A stretch of DNA of 64,000 bases, taken from Struthio camelus (Eukaryota > Chordata > Aves > Struthioniformes > Struthionidae). A program made the translations under genes and the position numbers. Shown here piece after piece: positions 11,688 through 23,480 of the stretch. The DNA lies in the NCBI RefSeq assembly GCF_040807025.1, contig NC_090954.1, positions 13,719,501 to 13,783,500 of the forward strand, read 5' to 3'. The notes under the pieces were generated by a model. That model searched no databases and was not told where the DNA came from. It saw only the letters and a program-made list of their open reading frames with translations. Positions within the stretch are counted from its first letter, which is position 1. Each line of letters begins with the position of its first letter.

Positions 11688-12870
11688 TTGTGGGAAGGCA
11701 GCAATTATGAGTGGGTCCCCCCACAAGATGGGTGTGGGTTGATATATTTGCATATGCGTTATATATGCACTCAGACAGATAAAAAGAGGCAGGCTTGTTG
11801 TTAATGCATTGGTTACTACCAGTACGTTTTGATGCTTTAATTTGCCTGCCGAGTATAATGAGTCAATAGGTGGTACTAAATGAAGGCAATTTTTAACTTG
11901 ATCATGGCCGATCTGTGAACCTAAGAGTTTACGTACATATGTTCATCTCATTTCTCTTCTCTCTTGAACTTTCCATGCCCCAGCTGCCCTCTGAGTTTAG
12001 ACTATCAGCATTGAGGTCTTTATTACAAAACTGTCTTTCTAGAAGGGACTCGATTTTGAAGCTGTCCGTCCTCCCTGGCTAGTTGGATAACATATGGCAG
12101 TTCATTTCTTGTCCCTAGTTCTGGCAATACTCTTCCACACAATCACACCCTCATATTGTCTAAGGAATGACTGACAGGGACTGTTTGCTCTGGAGTGATT
12201 GTTAGTGATTTTGTTGCCTTCCTGATTTTGAGACAGAATCTGAAAATGGAGCAACAAGTTCCATGTTAAAGAGTAGCTTATAACCACCTGTCACCTCTAG
12301 ATGCTTTGTCATTGTCTTCTGACAGTATAATGCAGCTAGATCCATGGGGGCATAGTTATTTAAATTTCTACCCAGATCTTTACGTGCCAGGAAAGTTTGC
12401 CTCTTTAGCTCAAATTCCATTGGATAATCTGGACTGATTTTTAATCAGAGGTGATTCAGAAGTCTGATTCATGCTTATGGTTAATCATTTGTTTTCCTAA
12501 TATTTAGTAGCTCTTTAGAATTGCAGATGTTAGATACAGAAAATCTCCAATTCATGAGTTTCAGCGAAGCAAGACAGTGCCTTGCAGCCAGTTTTATATG
12601 CCAGGTAGACAGAAGCATGGGCATGAAAATGAAAAAGGCCTAATGGACTATCCAGCCTCTCTAAATTTGTCAGTGATGTCACACAGATTTCACGTGTTGT
12701 TGAATACAAGTGTCATTGAACATAGAGCCTTTATGCATGCCCTGTCGTGATCTTTATGCAGTGAGGCTGGACAGGCCAAGAAATACAGGCATTAGAGGAG
12801 CCAGAGAAAATTCTTCAGCTGAAAGTTACTTCACTGTATTAGTGTAAATAAAACTTTCTAGTTTGCTTTT
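11688..12870 (+). other. SLC26A2: SLC26A2 3' untranslated region (minimum extent)
   Basis: Non-coding sequence after the stop codon. The first good polyadenylation signal is at 12847. The mammalian transcript has a 3' UTR of several kb, so longer forms using the AATAAA at 17502 are possible. No coding potential is seen on either strand. Confidence 0.55.
12847..12852 (+). terminator. SLC26A2: Candidate polyadenylation signal AATAAA for SLC26A2
   Basis: The first canonical AATAAA downstream of the SLC26A2 stop, about 1.16 kb away, followed within 20-30 bases by the T-rich TAGTTTGCTTTTAAATT. A further AATAAA at 17502-17507 is an alternative distal site. The choice needs transcript data. Confidence 0.45.
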
Positions 12871-12900
12871 AAATTATCCAGAATAATGAAGAATGCCTGT

Positions 12901-12924
12901 TTTTCATGCTATAATGCATGAAAA
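12901..12924 (+). repeat. Perfect 9-bp inverted repeat (TTTTCATGC / GCATGAAAA)
   Basis: Arms at 12901-12909 and 12916-12924 flank a six-base TATAAT loop. It lies about 50 bases beyond the candidate SLC26A2 poly(A) signal. In a long AT-rich region a stem this short may be chance. Confidence 0.6.
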
Positions 12925-15900
12925 GCACAGTGCATAAAGCACTGAATAGGAAAAGGTTCTCTTTTCTAATAGCAACGCATACAATTATGAAGGCAGAATT
13001 GAAGGATCAACATTTTTTACTGAGTCCTAGCTATACATAGCCCACAGTACATACCTGGAAGATTAAGGTTCTCCCAGAGAAATTTACGGTCTGACTTGTC
13101 AATTCTTCATAGCTTTTAAAAGAGAAAAGGTGTGGTACACAGACAATATTGTTATCCGTAATAGCTCAGAAATCTTCAGTCAGGCATTAGAAAGTCATAA
13201 AATGGAATGTGAATCATGAAACATTTTCTAAATAGAAGTATATTTTGAGAGGGTTTTTTTTTTTTGGAGCTAGGACTAGTAGCTTTTCTCTTCTTTCTGT
13301 GAAAGCTGAAATGGTCATGCATGATTTCACTTTAGGAGTTAGGACTTCAAGAGGAGCAATAGATAGCAGAAGGATGAATCCCAGTAGCTGACAATCTTTA
13401 TATGTTAGCTTGATATTATTACATTTTCTAGGGCATCATAGAAGCAAATAGAAGAAATACTGGGGGGGCGGGGAGGTTGGCCATAGCATATACTAAGAAG
13501 GTAACAGACTTACTGTTGTAGCTTTGCAAGAGGAAATGACAGATCTCCAAATATTAGAGAAAAGTGAAGCTTCTGCAGTATTCAGGAGCCTAAATATTTT
13601 TCTTTCTCAGCCTGAAGGCATGTTGACATAAGGAAATGAATCCAAAATAGCCACTGCTGATTTTTTTTTTTCCTTTCTGCAATAACTTCCTGTGCCAACT
13701 TTTTTATTCTATGCTAATTCAGTTTGACTAATTGCAATTACTGTTTTAGTTTTACCGAAGTGGATTAGCCTAAGCCATATAAAAGCATGTTTTTGAGGTG
13801 GAATCACCTTTCAGCACTGTTTGCTCACAGTACCAAAAGGCATCATTAGAATTTAAGTTTTAAACAAAAGCCTGACCATCATTTTAAACACTAATTTTAA
13901 CAGTAGTGTTTTTCAAGAGAGCAGAGTAGTGCTAGAAGTAGTGCTCTCTTCTAAAAGTCCTGTTGGGAAATTAAAATACAGCAGACAATGAGCAGTACAC
14001 CTTGTCACTGTACATGTTCTGCCAAGCAGCAGCTGCTCCTTTTCCATCCCCTTGCCAGATGTTCTCAGCCCGTCAGTCACAGCTCAGTCATGTACAGCTG
14101 AGAGGGAATGAAAGAGTGAGTAGCTGATCCAGTGGACCAGGAGACGTCCTCTAAGGAAGATCAGGCAGGGGTGGATAGAAGTAAAGTAGAATTGCTTGGG
14201 GTGATTCTTTCCCCTTTACACTCAAGACTTTTCTCTTTCCTGTACCCTTTCCACATAGCCAATTGGAGATTCCTTGCCCTATGAGCTTGTGTAGCCAAAT
14301 TCTAACTAAGAAGGTGCAAACAGTAATTATTTAGCAACCCCCTTTTTTTTTCAAATCCAAGGTATGAAGGTAGGATTAGCAATGCTACTTCCAAGAGTGC
14401 AGGCTTTCCACAGCCAGCAGGATGCTTGCTTGCAGCTCTTGGGTATTTGCATAAAAGCACTATAAAACAGTCATGAACTGGATATCAAAGAATTAATTTA
14501 GATTGCAGTTAAAAGCTACATGGTAGTGATTTATGTTTCGCTAGAGCACATTTTATTTGGCCACTGTGCTGTTTGCGCAGTCACTAATGGCAATTTACCC
14601 CTGAATTCAATTTCAAGCAAAACACAAAAAAGCCGTATTAAAATGCAACAGCCAAAGTAACCAGCCAACCAAAAGATCAACTTTTTATATTTCTAATATA
14701 ATGTCCAGAGGTCATAGCTTATGCTCTCTATTAATGCATACAGCCCCCGTTAGAAGGGAGCAGAAATAAATACCAGTTACTGGAGCATTCAGTAGAATAG
14801 TCCTTAGGCGTTAACTAAAGATTAGAGCTTGTCATGATTGGAATATCTTAAAACAGTGGTTTGCAGCCTTCCTTATAGGCCCAGTACTAATTTTTTAACA
14901 GAGGCGTGAATCCAAGCAAATTTAAGCCTACTGGCAAGAAGCACACTTTTTTTGAATATCTTTTATGGACCTTTTAGAAGTAATGCAATTTCACATTTAG
15001 GACTCAGGGACCACATATTGAAAATTGTTGCCCTAAAGAATTTGTTTTAAAAAGAAATTTTAGATTTTTTTTTTTTGGCTGATGTATGCAGCAGGTATAT
15101 GTGTCCAGTTGTGCCTTTGTGATGTGCCTGTTTCTGTCCTGGAAAGGACTGTTCTGTACAATTTTAAATAACTAATGGCACTCAAGTGCCAGATTTCAGA
15201 AGGAGAAGTCTGCCATACCTACTGTCTTCTAGCCATTTCGTTATCCTCACTGCAAAGCTTAATTTGTGATCTACTGGAAGACGAAACCCCCAAATGATCA
15301 TTTTTGTAAGCATATGGGAATATTCCTCTGTCAAAAGCAGTGACATTAATGCCAAGTGCAACCTTCAGAACTCGGGGCCAGAGTGGCAGATCGTATAAAC
15401 TAGTTGAACTCTGTTGACTCCATTCCCAAGTGTCCTAATCCAGCGATTATCAGTTTAAATGAGGAATTAAGAGATCATTAGCACGGTCATTAATGATAAC
15501 AACACAACATTATGGAAATTAATACTTACAGTCTCAGCAATGCTCTTGCCAAATACTAGTCACTCTTTTAACATTTAATGCTGCTCTATATAGTAGTTTC
15601 AATTGCTCCTAATGTGGCTGTTGCATTAATAAATGATTCACTTGTGTGAATGTTTTCACACTGAAACAATTTTCAGTCCACTTTGTAAAACAGGGAAGTG
15701 TACTGCAGTGATGTACGTGGTACTTATTTTTGAATTTATAATGACATCGTAAACCTTAGTTTTCTGCAATTTAGTGATCTTGATTACGCCGTAAATCATT
15801 GCAGCACCATCTGTTATTCTCTAATGCACTACAAAATGCAGAATTCACCCACTTTGACACTTGCTTCTGTGTTTTGCTCTAAATGACATTGCGTATGATT

Positions 15901-16754
15901 GACTGTAAATAGAAGAATCATTGTGTCTGTATGTCTTGCTATTACCTGTGACCTGGTACTCAGTTTTGATGCCAAATCTTTTCATAAGGCTAAAGCTTCT
16001 AAACAAAGAATGTAAAACCAAACCAACCCTGTTCTGGGTTCTGAGGTTGGGAGGAGGGGATTCTGGGCAGCTGGCAGGGGAGTACCACTGTGTGTATCCC
16101 TTTCCGTGAGAGGGCAAAGTATGTGAATATGCAAGGGTTTGTGTAGATCGACAAGTAATAATGCCTTCCAGGAAAAATAAGCTAATTTAGAGATGTCTTT
16201 ATTACGAGGACACTATGTATACACAGCTCTGTGCCTTTTTCCAAAATGAGCGCAATAGTAACACGGGGACCTAGTTCCTGTTCAGTGCTGCTCTATGAGT
16301 CAGTGTTCCGTGCTATGTGTAGAAGGGATTTCTGTTTTCATGCCTATTTATTTTTGTCTAATTTAATCTAATTCTGCACTTGGCTCTCCCATCCTGGAAG
16401 GCTGAGCTTCCAATATTTCTGCACTCATTCCCCATCTGGCTACAGCAATGAGCAGAAAGATTCTCCCTCTCTCTCAAGAAAGTAACCAGCAGTTTCTGCG
16501 TCTCTACTAGCTTCTGCTGACTTGTGCCAAAAGACACTGAAATCCACTGGTGATGGGTCTGAAGTGCAGAGCCAAGATAGTGCAGGCAGGAGAGCATCCT
16601 GGCCATTGCACTAGGGTTTTAAGTCAGTTGATACCTGCAGCCTCCCACAGCGTTGTGCTGAGATCAGCTGTGAACTTGTGTCTGCGCTGGATCCTCAGTT
16701 TCCATTGTTGTTCAGGCTTTCCGTGGCCAAACCTTACTTGAGAAAACCAGCAAT

Positions 16755-16801
16755 ACTGCATGTCTCCTTGGGTCCAGTTCACTGCATGTCTCCTTGGGTC
16801 C
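16755..16801 (+). repeat. 26-bp tandem repeat, 1.8 copies
   Basis: The unit starting ACTGCATGTCTCCTTGGGTC at 16755 is repeated at 16781 without mismatch over the 21 bases present in the second copy. The perfect match implies a young slippage or duplication event. Confidence 0.85.
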
Positions 16802-17284
16802 TCGACTCTTTCACCTAAAGGCAATGCTGACTCCCTTTTCCCCACCATGCTTAGCTCTCTGCCACGAGCACCAGTGCTGTTGGTGCTAAGAGTTTTAAAG
16901 TAGGTTGGAGCTGAGTCACTCAATGCATTTCCAGGGTGATCCTCATTTCAGAAGTAGTGCAGAAACACCCAGGCTGGCCTTGCGCTGAGCCACACAGGTC
17001 CAGGGCTCACCTGGACTTTGCACTGGACCTCAACTCCTCTGTGCTCTCACCTCAGCGGGGAGGCACGGCTGGCCAGTAGGAAAGCACTAGTCTAGAAGAA
17101 GAGCATAGAAACTGGAGCAGGAAGAAACCCCAGGCAAATAGTTCGTTGCAGGGTATGTTCTTTGGTTTTTTGTTTTTGTTTTTTTTTTTCTTCACGCTCT
17201 TTGGAAAGATGATCCAATGACTGGGGTGAGCTAAATTTTTATTTTTAGTTTTTTACCAACATAATTATGTTAATGAAGCTGTGA

Positions 17285-17560
17285 TGCAGATAGCAGCCAT
17301 CTACTGCTAATGCAATATAAGGTGCTTTATATCTGTATAGCTTATCTTGCTTTGCTGAATCTCAATCTAGGATACCATTGTAAGACTTTTATATTGATAA
17401 ACCTGTCCTCACTAAAACGGGTTTTGCGCTTTTACTATGCTGGCATAGTTAAAAGGGGCAATGCCTTTAGTGCAGATATGGCACTGTGCCTTTGCACTGT
17501 GAATAAACTTGTTAAGTCCCAAGAATTACTTGCACTTGATTATGCAGTTTGTAAGCCTTT
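17285..17560. repeat. Possible ancient amniote interspersed repeat
   Basis: The block includes GGTGCTTTATATCTGTATAGC and the palindrome ACTATGC-TG-GCATAGT (17434-17449). These resemble motifs (GCTTTATACTGGTATAG, ACTATACTGGCATAGT) recalled from old repeats common in turtles, crocodilians and birds. The 90-codon frame spanning it is probably a by-product. The family could not be named. Confidence 0.3.
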
Positions 17561-17718
17561 GTATGATCAGCTGCTTACATGAAAAACTGCCTGATCTTTT
17601 CTATTCTAATAGAATTCCACCTGAAGTGGAACTAAGTTTTAAGTCTTACTTTATTTTTTAAGATCTTTACAATGCTAGAACTGAGGCCTCTGGTTAGGTA
17701 ATAGGGCAGATATTTCAA

Positions 17719-17762
17719 ATATATATATATTTATATATTTTATATATATATATATATATATG
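17719..17762. repeat. (TA)n microsatellite
   Basis: About 44 bases of almost uninterrupted TA/AT dinucleotides with TTTATATATTTTA interruptions in the centre. Probably length-polymorphic. Confidence 0.9.
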
Positions 17763-19164
17763 GTATGAGTAGTACCTTTCTATTTTATTTCCTACAGATG
17801 ATATAAACTAAGGTGTGTTGCTTTTTCTCTAATGCACAAGTATGCAAACTACTACAGTGTTGGATGGTGAGCCAAATCTCTATTCAGTAAATTTACTGCC
17901 AGGAGTATTTTAACTCCAGATCTATCCAGCTCTGCAAGCACTTAATTCTTAGCTGGTTTCTGAAATCATCTCACGAGTCCACAGGAAGATAGGAGAATAA
18001 ACATTTCACTGGACTTGGGTCCAAGTTCTTAATATTTAATCTTTGACTTCAGGAAGAAAATTTTAATGTGTATCTGAAATGCAGCTGAAATGTGGTTAAA
18101 GAGAGGTAAAACTTCACTTTGGGAAAGCTTCACTTTCACTTAAAACTTCACATGGGAAGCACATGATGATTTGAGTTCATCAGGCTCTTGAGTCACTCAC
18201 CGTCTTCTCTGGTATCTTGGTATGTTCTGGGGTACGGTTTTTGAATTATTTTAAATTCAGAATAATTAGAGGATACTATTTGTGACATACTACTTTGCAG
18301 AATAAATAAAATAAAAAGGCAGATTTTGCCTAGAGTAGGCTTCTCGTGCTTGGAAAATCAGTCTAAGCAAACAGAACCCCGGAAGTGGAATAGATCACCT
18401 TAGTAGGCTGACATTTGCAAAGCAGTTTATTTGAATGAAGTTTGGAACCCTTGTATAGCGTATGCAAAAGATCACCTTGTTTTCTTAGCATGGTTATCTG
18501 TAAAGTACAAATATTGTAACGGATCCAGTGAGGTATACTATTTCCCACAATTCAGTGGAGGAATTCAGAGTGTTGGGGAAGTCATTTCACTCTGTGGTTT
18601 CTGTCCGTGCCGCGTGTGTATTTGTTAACATAGACTTTGCCTTGTGCAGCGAATGAGAAAAGCTGCCTTGCTCAACCATGAGCTCTTCACCGAGCGCTGC
18701 GTGGACTGAGCAAAAGTTTCTGATGTGAGAGCTGTATTTTGTCAGTCTTTTTGTTATATCCTACCATCAAAACGTAATTATGGAGTATATTCTCTGTATA
18801 TTGTCGGCTTGCCTTCACAGCATCTCCATGTGTTAAATCTCTACCAATTGTTGTTTTTAAATGCTAATGTGCCTTATTGTCATTGTAGAAGATTTGTTAG
18901 CACAAGAATTTTCTATCAAATATGGTAAAATCTTTGTGATTTCTTTTGCCACCATTAAAGGATGATATTTGCGGTATTTTTCTGTTTTTGAACATAAGCT
19001 TGAGACCTTAGAAGATACTGCAGGTGTGTAAGTTCAAAAAAAAAAAAAAAAACCCCAAGCAACTCACATATTTGAACAGTAAATCCCTAGGCCCTATTTG
19101 TTTGTTTATGGGTTTTTTTTGGACACCTGCACTCTAGTTTCCTAAGGTAGTACATAGTATTACG

Positions 19165-19290
19165 TATTCAGCCTTACAGAATTGCTGCAACGTATTTCAG
19201 TGTTATTCCCATTTTGCAGATGTGGACACTGAGAGATAACAGGTTAAGTGACTTGGTCAGGTCTTCACTGGCAAGAATCAGAGCAAAAAA
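19165..19290 (-). repeat. MIR-like CORE-SINE relic, reverse orientation
   Basis: Reading left to right, TTATTCCCATTTTGCAGATG, then GGACACTGAGAGATAACAGG, then TTAAGTGACTTGGTCAGGTC follow the reverse complement of the MIR 3' half ('cccattttacagatgaggaaactgag ... ttaagtaacttgcccaaggtc'). This is the clearest MIR match in the window. It is assigned by eye from the remembered consensus. Confidence 0.65.
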
Positions 19291-22200
19291 TATTGGGTGC
19301 AATTCTGGGCACTTACTGTAAGCATTATCTGTGGTTACATGCGCTTGGGTTACACAAAAGATTTTCTTGATCCAGCATGACTCAGCTTTTAACTGAAGAT
19401 GCCTTTTACCTTTAGAGTACATAAATGGCACACTCTGTAATTCCTGTGTTGGTGCCAACAGAGTGACAGGAGTTCAGTTATGGATGATGCCAGTAGGAGC
19501 TTTCTGCTCTCATGAAAAGCACAGGACAGCTGTTACCTTTAGCAGAATAACTCTGATTCCTGCTGATACAGAGCTGAGATAATAGGGTTTCAGTCAGTGG
19601 CACCCTTCATTGGTGGCACTCAAGACCCTGTCTTGTCTGCAGACAGCTGTAACTCTCTCCATATGCACTCCTGTGCGAAGTCAGATGCGCCAGCCCAGTC
19701 CGGTGTGGGAGCCTGGCTGGTGGAGGCTGGTGGAGGGGGCCTGCTCCTCGCAAACCCCCCAGCTCCTGCTAAGCAGCAGGCTGAAAACTTCCTGAGCACT
19801 CAGACAAATGGCTTCAGCTTTTACAAGTACTTCATGAAGCTGCCTAGTCCCTTTTCTCAAACCCTTTGACTCCCACACATCCTGGGGCAGTAGGTTCTAC
19901 GTTTTTTGTGTAGTGTGGGAAAGTTTTTCATTTTGTTTAAAACCTGATAGCAGATACAATCTTGCCGTAGGGCAGGTAGTTTGAAGAGGTGCCACTGTTC
20001 CTGTTTCTCTCCTTGGCTTTACCTATCTGCTGGAGCTTTTTTCTTTCTTGCGACACTGAGCTGTGACCTCTCCAGGGTCCCGTTCCGCCATATGTGCTCT
20101 TCTGCCTTGGTATGCGATTAGCTGGAGTTGAATGGCTGAACTCTCTCTGCTTCTCAGCCAGCTTGCGAGCCAGCCAGAGACCTCTGCCTGACTCTCCGGC
20201 CGCTGTGACACTGCAGCAACAGGCTGCGACGGGGAGAAAGCTGTGTTAACTGCGAATTGGGTGACCCTATCAGCCAGCCCACAATTACAGGGGGAAGAGG
20301 CATCCGGTCAGCATGGCCTCGGTACCGTGAAGGGCTCGGATGTAACGCAAAGAAGTCAAGCCTGAAATGATGCAAAGCAGCCTGGGCTGAATGCCAATTA
20401 GTATAAAACACAAATGCATATCCCCATTTTTATTCCATTGTAATTCATCTAGAATTGATTTAATCCATTTTCAGAGCCATTACAGAATTTTAAATTGTTA
20501 GCCTGATAATTTGGAAAAGGGTCATGAGCACTGAACATTTGTCCCGTGGGAAAAAACATGAAAACAGCAACAATCCCCCACAAAAGTTAGCAAGGAATCA
20601 TTGTCATTCCCCGTATATAAATAGGAAATACTCCCCAAAGCCTCAGGCTGATGTACTTTGAAGCGCTCTCTTCTTCCATCATCTAAGAGTGGGCACCAGT
20701 CTTGGGGAAAGGATTGGTAGCAGGGCATTTGGACACCAAATGGCGTGTCCTCGATAGCTGGAAGGTTGGTGTGGAGTGTTCGACCTCTGCAGCCACTCCA
20801 CGTCTGTTTAGATCTGCTATCCGTATGCTGGCTCTCTTTCCAAGAACACACATTCCATCTTACATCTTTGAAAATACACTAAAAAAACATTCCTCACCTA
20901 TCTGTCATTGTTGGGAGTGAGCAGTGGTTCACATAGATGCTCTTTAGGATTATTTATTTGTAGGTTTGTTGGTTCTTCCCAACTTTGGAGTGACTGCACT
21001 AACATGTACAGTCAAAGGGAGAGAGATGCTTTTGGCCTTGCAATGTTTATGTCCAAAGAGGATGTTAACTTTGCCTTGCCTTCTCTGCTGTGACACCCTG
21101 CACATTATCATGAACTACCCTACAAAGTAACAGGAGGCTGGAAAAGCTGTTTCATTATCAAGTAATGTAGGGCTTTCAAGTTCTCTGGTGTCCTCTTGTA
21201 AACATGTGAACAAGTTCTTTCCAAGAAACCCTAGGAGAGGCTCTGTCCAGCTCTTTTGTCCTCAGGCATTTTTGCTGCATTTTTACCGTATCTCAGTAGC
21301 GGGACTAACTCTGGGATTGTCTTCTTTTCTTTGTTTTTCCTCTAAAAAAAATGATGTTTTGCAGATGTCTATATCTTGGCAACTCTTTTCCAAGCAGAAC
21401 TGAACCAGCAGCTATCCGAAAGGACAGTCTGAGATCCAAAAGCCCCAGATCTGAAGGGAAAGAAATTTGGCTGCTCTCGTAGGTATCTGGCCCCATTACC
21501 TGGCCTTCCTACCATTTTTTTAAAAAGAGGTGGCATGTGATATAAGTAACTGTGGATTAGCAGGGTACGCCCATGTACTAAGGCAGGCTGGTCCGTGTAA
21601 GCAGCTGAGACATGCAGGATGTGACTTGAAAGGCTTCCAGGAGCCAAATACTCATACGTGTGTTCACAAGTCTTAAACAAAAACTCTTTGTGCAGTGCAG
21701 TTAGTCCTGTTCCAAAGAAAATTACTATATTTACTAGAATGTCAGCTAGTCCCATTAAACACAAACTCTTCATTGACACAGGAGTACAGAAATGAACTCG
21801 TTATGTTTATCCATTGCAACAGGCTTGGGTAGACAAGGCCAAAAACAAACACGGACCTAGACAATTTCGTCAACTTTTTCTACCGTAGGATAGCATGCCA
21901 TATCATATCACCAACCCACTGTAAGAATGAAATAGTCTGCTACCGCATTTTCATCGTATCTAGAACTTGGGTTTTCATGCTCTATTTCTAGCTAGTTGCA
22001 ATGGCTGTTGCGTAGGTTGATGTTGCATTGCTCACATACCAATTTGAGGGTTTCATGCTTTCTGCTTATCTTAAAAACAGAGAGACGTCCTTTCTACAAT
22101 TGCATTGTTGAAGTTAATGCTCACCTTCTGTCCAACTCAACCTTTCCTAGAGTGGCATTAAACAGGTAAGTGAGTTTATGATGGCAATAAAGACCAACCT

Positions 22201-22679
22201 TAAAAGATGCATTTGAAAACAAACGTTTAATTTTACTAGTTTAGCTACAGTGACCTTGTGTTTTGGAAGTCATTGTACTTTTAGTCAGCTCAAGTTCACA
22301 CAAAGTTCTATTGTGGGTTGCTTTTTTTAAGCTTGTCTGTTGTACATTTTCTAGAGCAAATGTAAAATGTTTTAGTTTCTATCCTTGTTACTTCACCTCA
22401 TACAGGAGAAGTGATTTCAGAGATGTGCGCAGTAATCAGTGCAAGAAAGTACATCCTTACATCCTTGCTGTCAGGATGAAGAATATGAAATGCTCTCTCC
22501 TCAGCGCCCACTGGCTAAATTTCCACAGCAAAGAAGGCCAAGCAACAGTTGTTCTAGGGTGAAGGCCCTCATTTTCAAGGAGGTAAGCACTGAGAACCTA
22601 ACCACACAGCAAAGCCAGCTGGAACGAAGAGCTCCAGAACTTATTGTAGGGAAAGTTTGGAAGGATGTCACATTTTAAA

Positions 22680-23480
22680 GTCAAGGATACAAAAATAACT
22701 GGGAATTTGCTCCCAAAAAAGAGAAAAGGTCATGTAGTGAAGGCTTCAGACTTTAATTAGGAGGATAGTCACATGAACAAAGGATGACAGAGGGAAAAAC
22801 AAGACTAGAAAGAATGGAAAAAAGAACTGCTCAGCAAAGAAAGTTATGCCTGTGAGGCGTGGGAGTTGAAATGAAGACTTACTCAGCTAAGTTAAGTGGT
22901 AGAGGAAATCACAACAAATAAAAAAGTTCCACTATATAAATGAAGATGGAACTTGGAAGGAAAAGAACTACCATATCGTGAAAGCAGAGTAGAAATTGAA
23001 GGTAGTCTAGATACTGTCGCAAATGGAAAGAGTACGTAGTCCTATTTTCATGGCGGATAGTAAGGTGAAACACACTGGCTGACAATATTAGAGGTACAGA
23101 TTTGGAAATGACCACTTCCTAAATAAGACCAAAAAATGAAAGAATGGATTGTACTCAGGTTTGTTTCACCCCAGAAAGCAAGCAGACTTAAAAGACCGGC
23201 CTGGCTTAATCACCAGTTCTTCAATAACTGAATTTCAAGGAGAAGAAATCAAACAGAAAGTGGAAATCTGGTTCGCTTACTAAGGAAGAAGATGGAAAAG
23301 GAGAATTAGCAAGTGGAGAAAACACTGGACAGGCCAAGATACAAAATGAGCTATGACTAGCAAGGAATATAAAGCATATGAAGAGGTCATCTTTTAAGGA
23401 CAACGGGAATAAAGAGGCTATGGAAAGAGCTAGTCTGTTATCAAAAAAGGGAGCAGGGAAAGGGTACCTATCCACAGACA
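22680..23480 (+). other. Purine-biased non-coding stretch
   Basis: For about 800 bases the + strand is strongly enriched in A and G (AGAAAAG, GGAAAAAAG, GAAGATGGAAC and similar), unlike its flanks. The open frames on the opposite strand are rich in Phe, Ser and Leu only because of this bias. No repeat family or gene was recognised. Confidence 0.5.

Noticed and set aside
18009-18031. ACTGGACTTGG, the first 11 bases of mature miR-378
   Set aside because: The match stops after 11 bases and no opposite arm resembling the miR-378 5p strand is present. The surrounding ACTTGGGTCCAAGT is only a near-palindrome.
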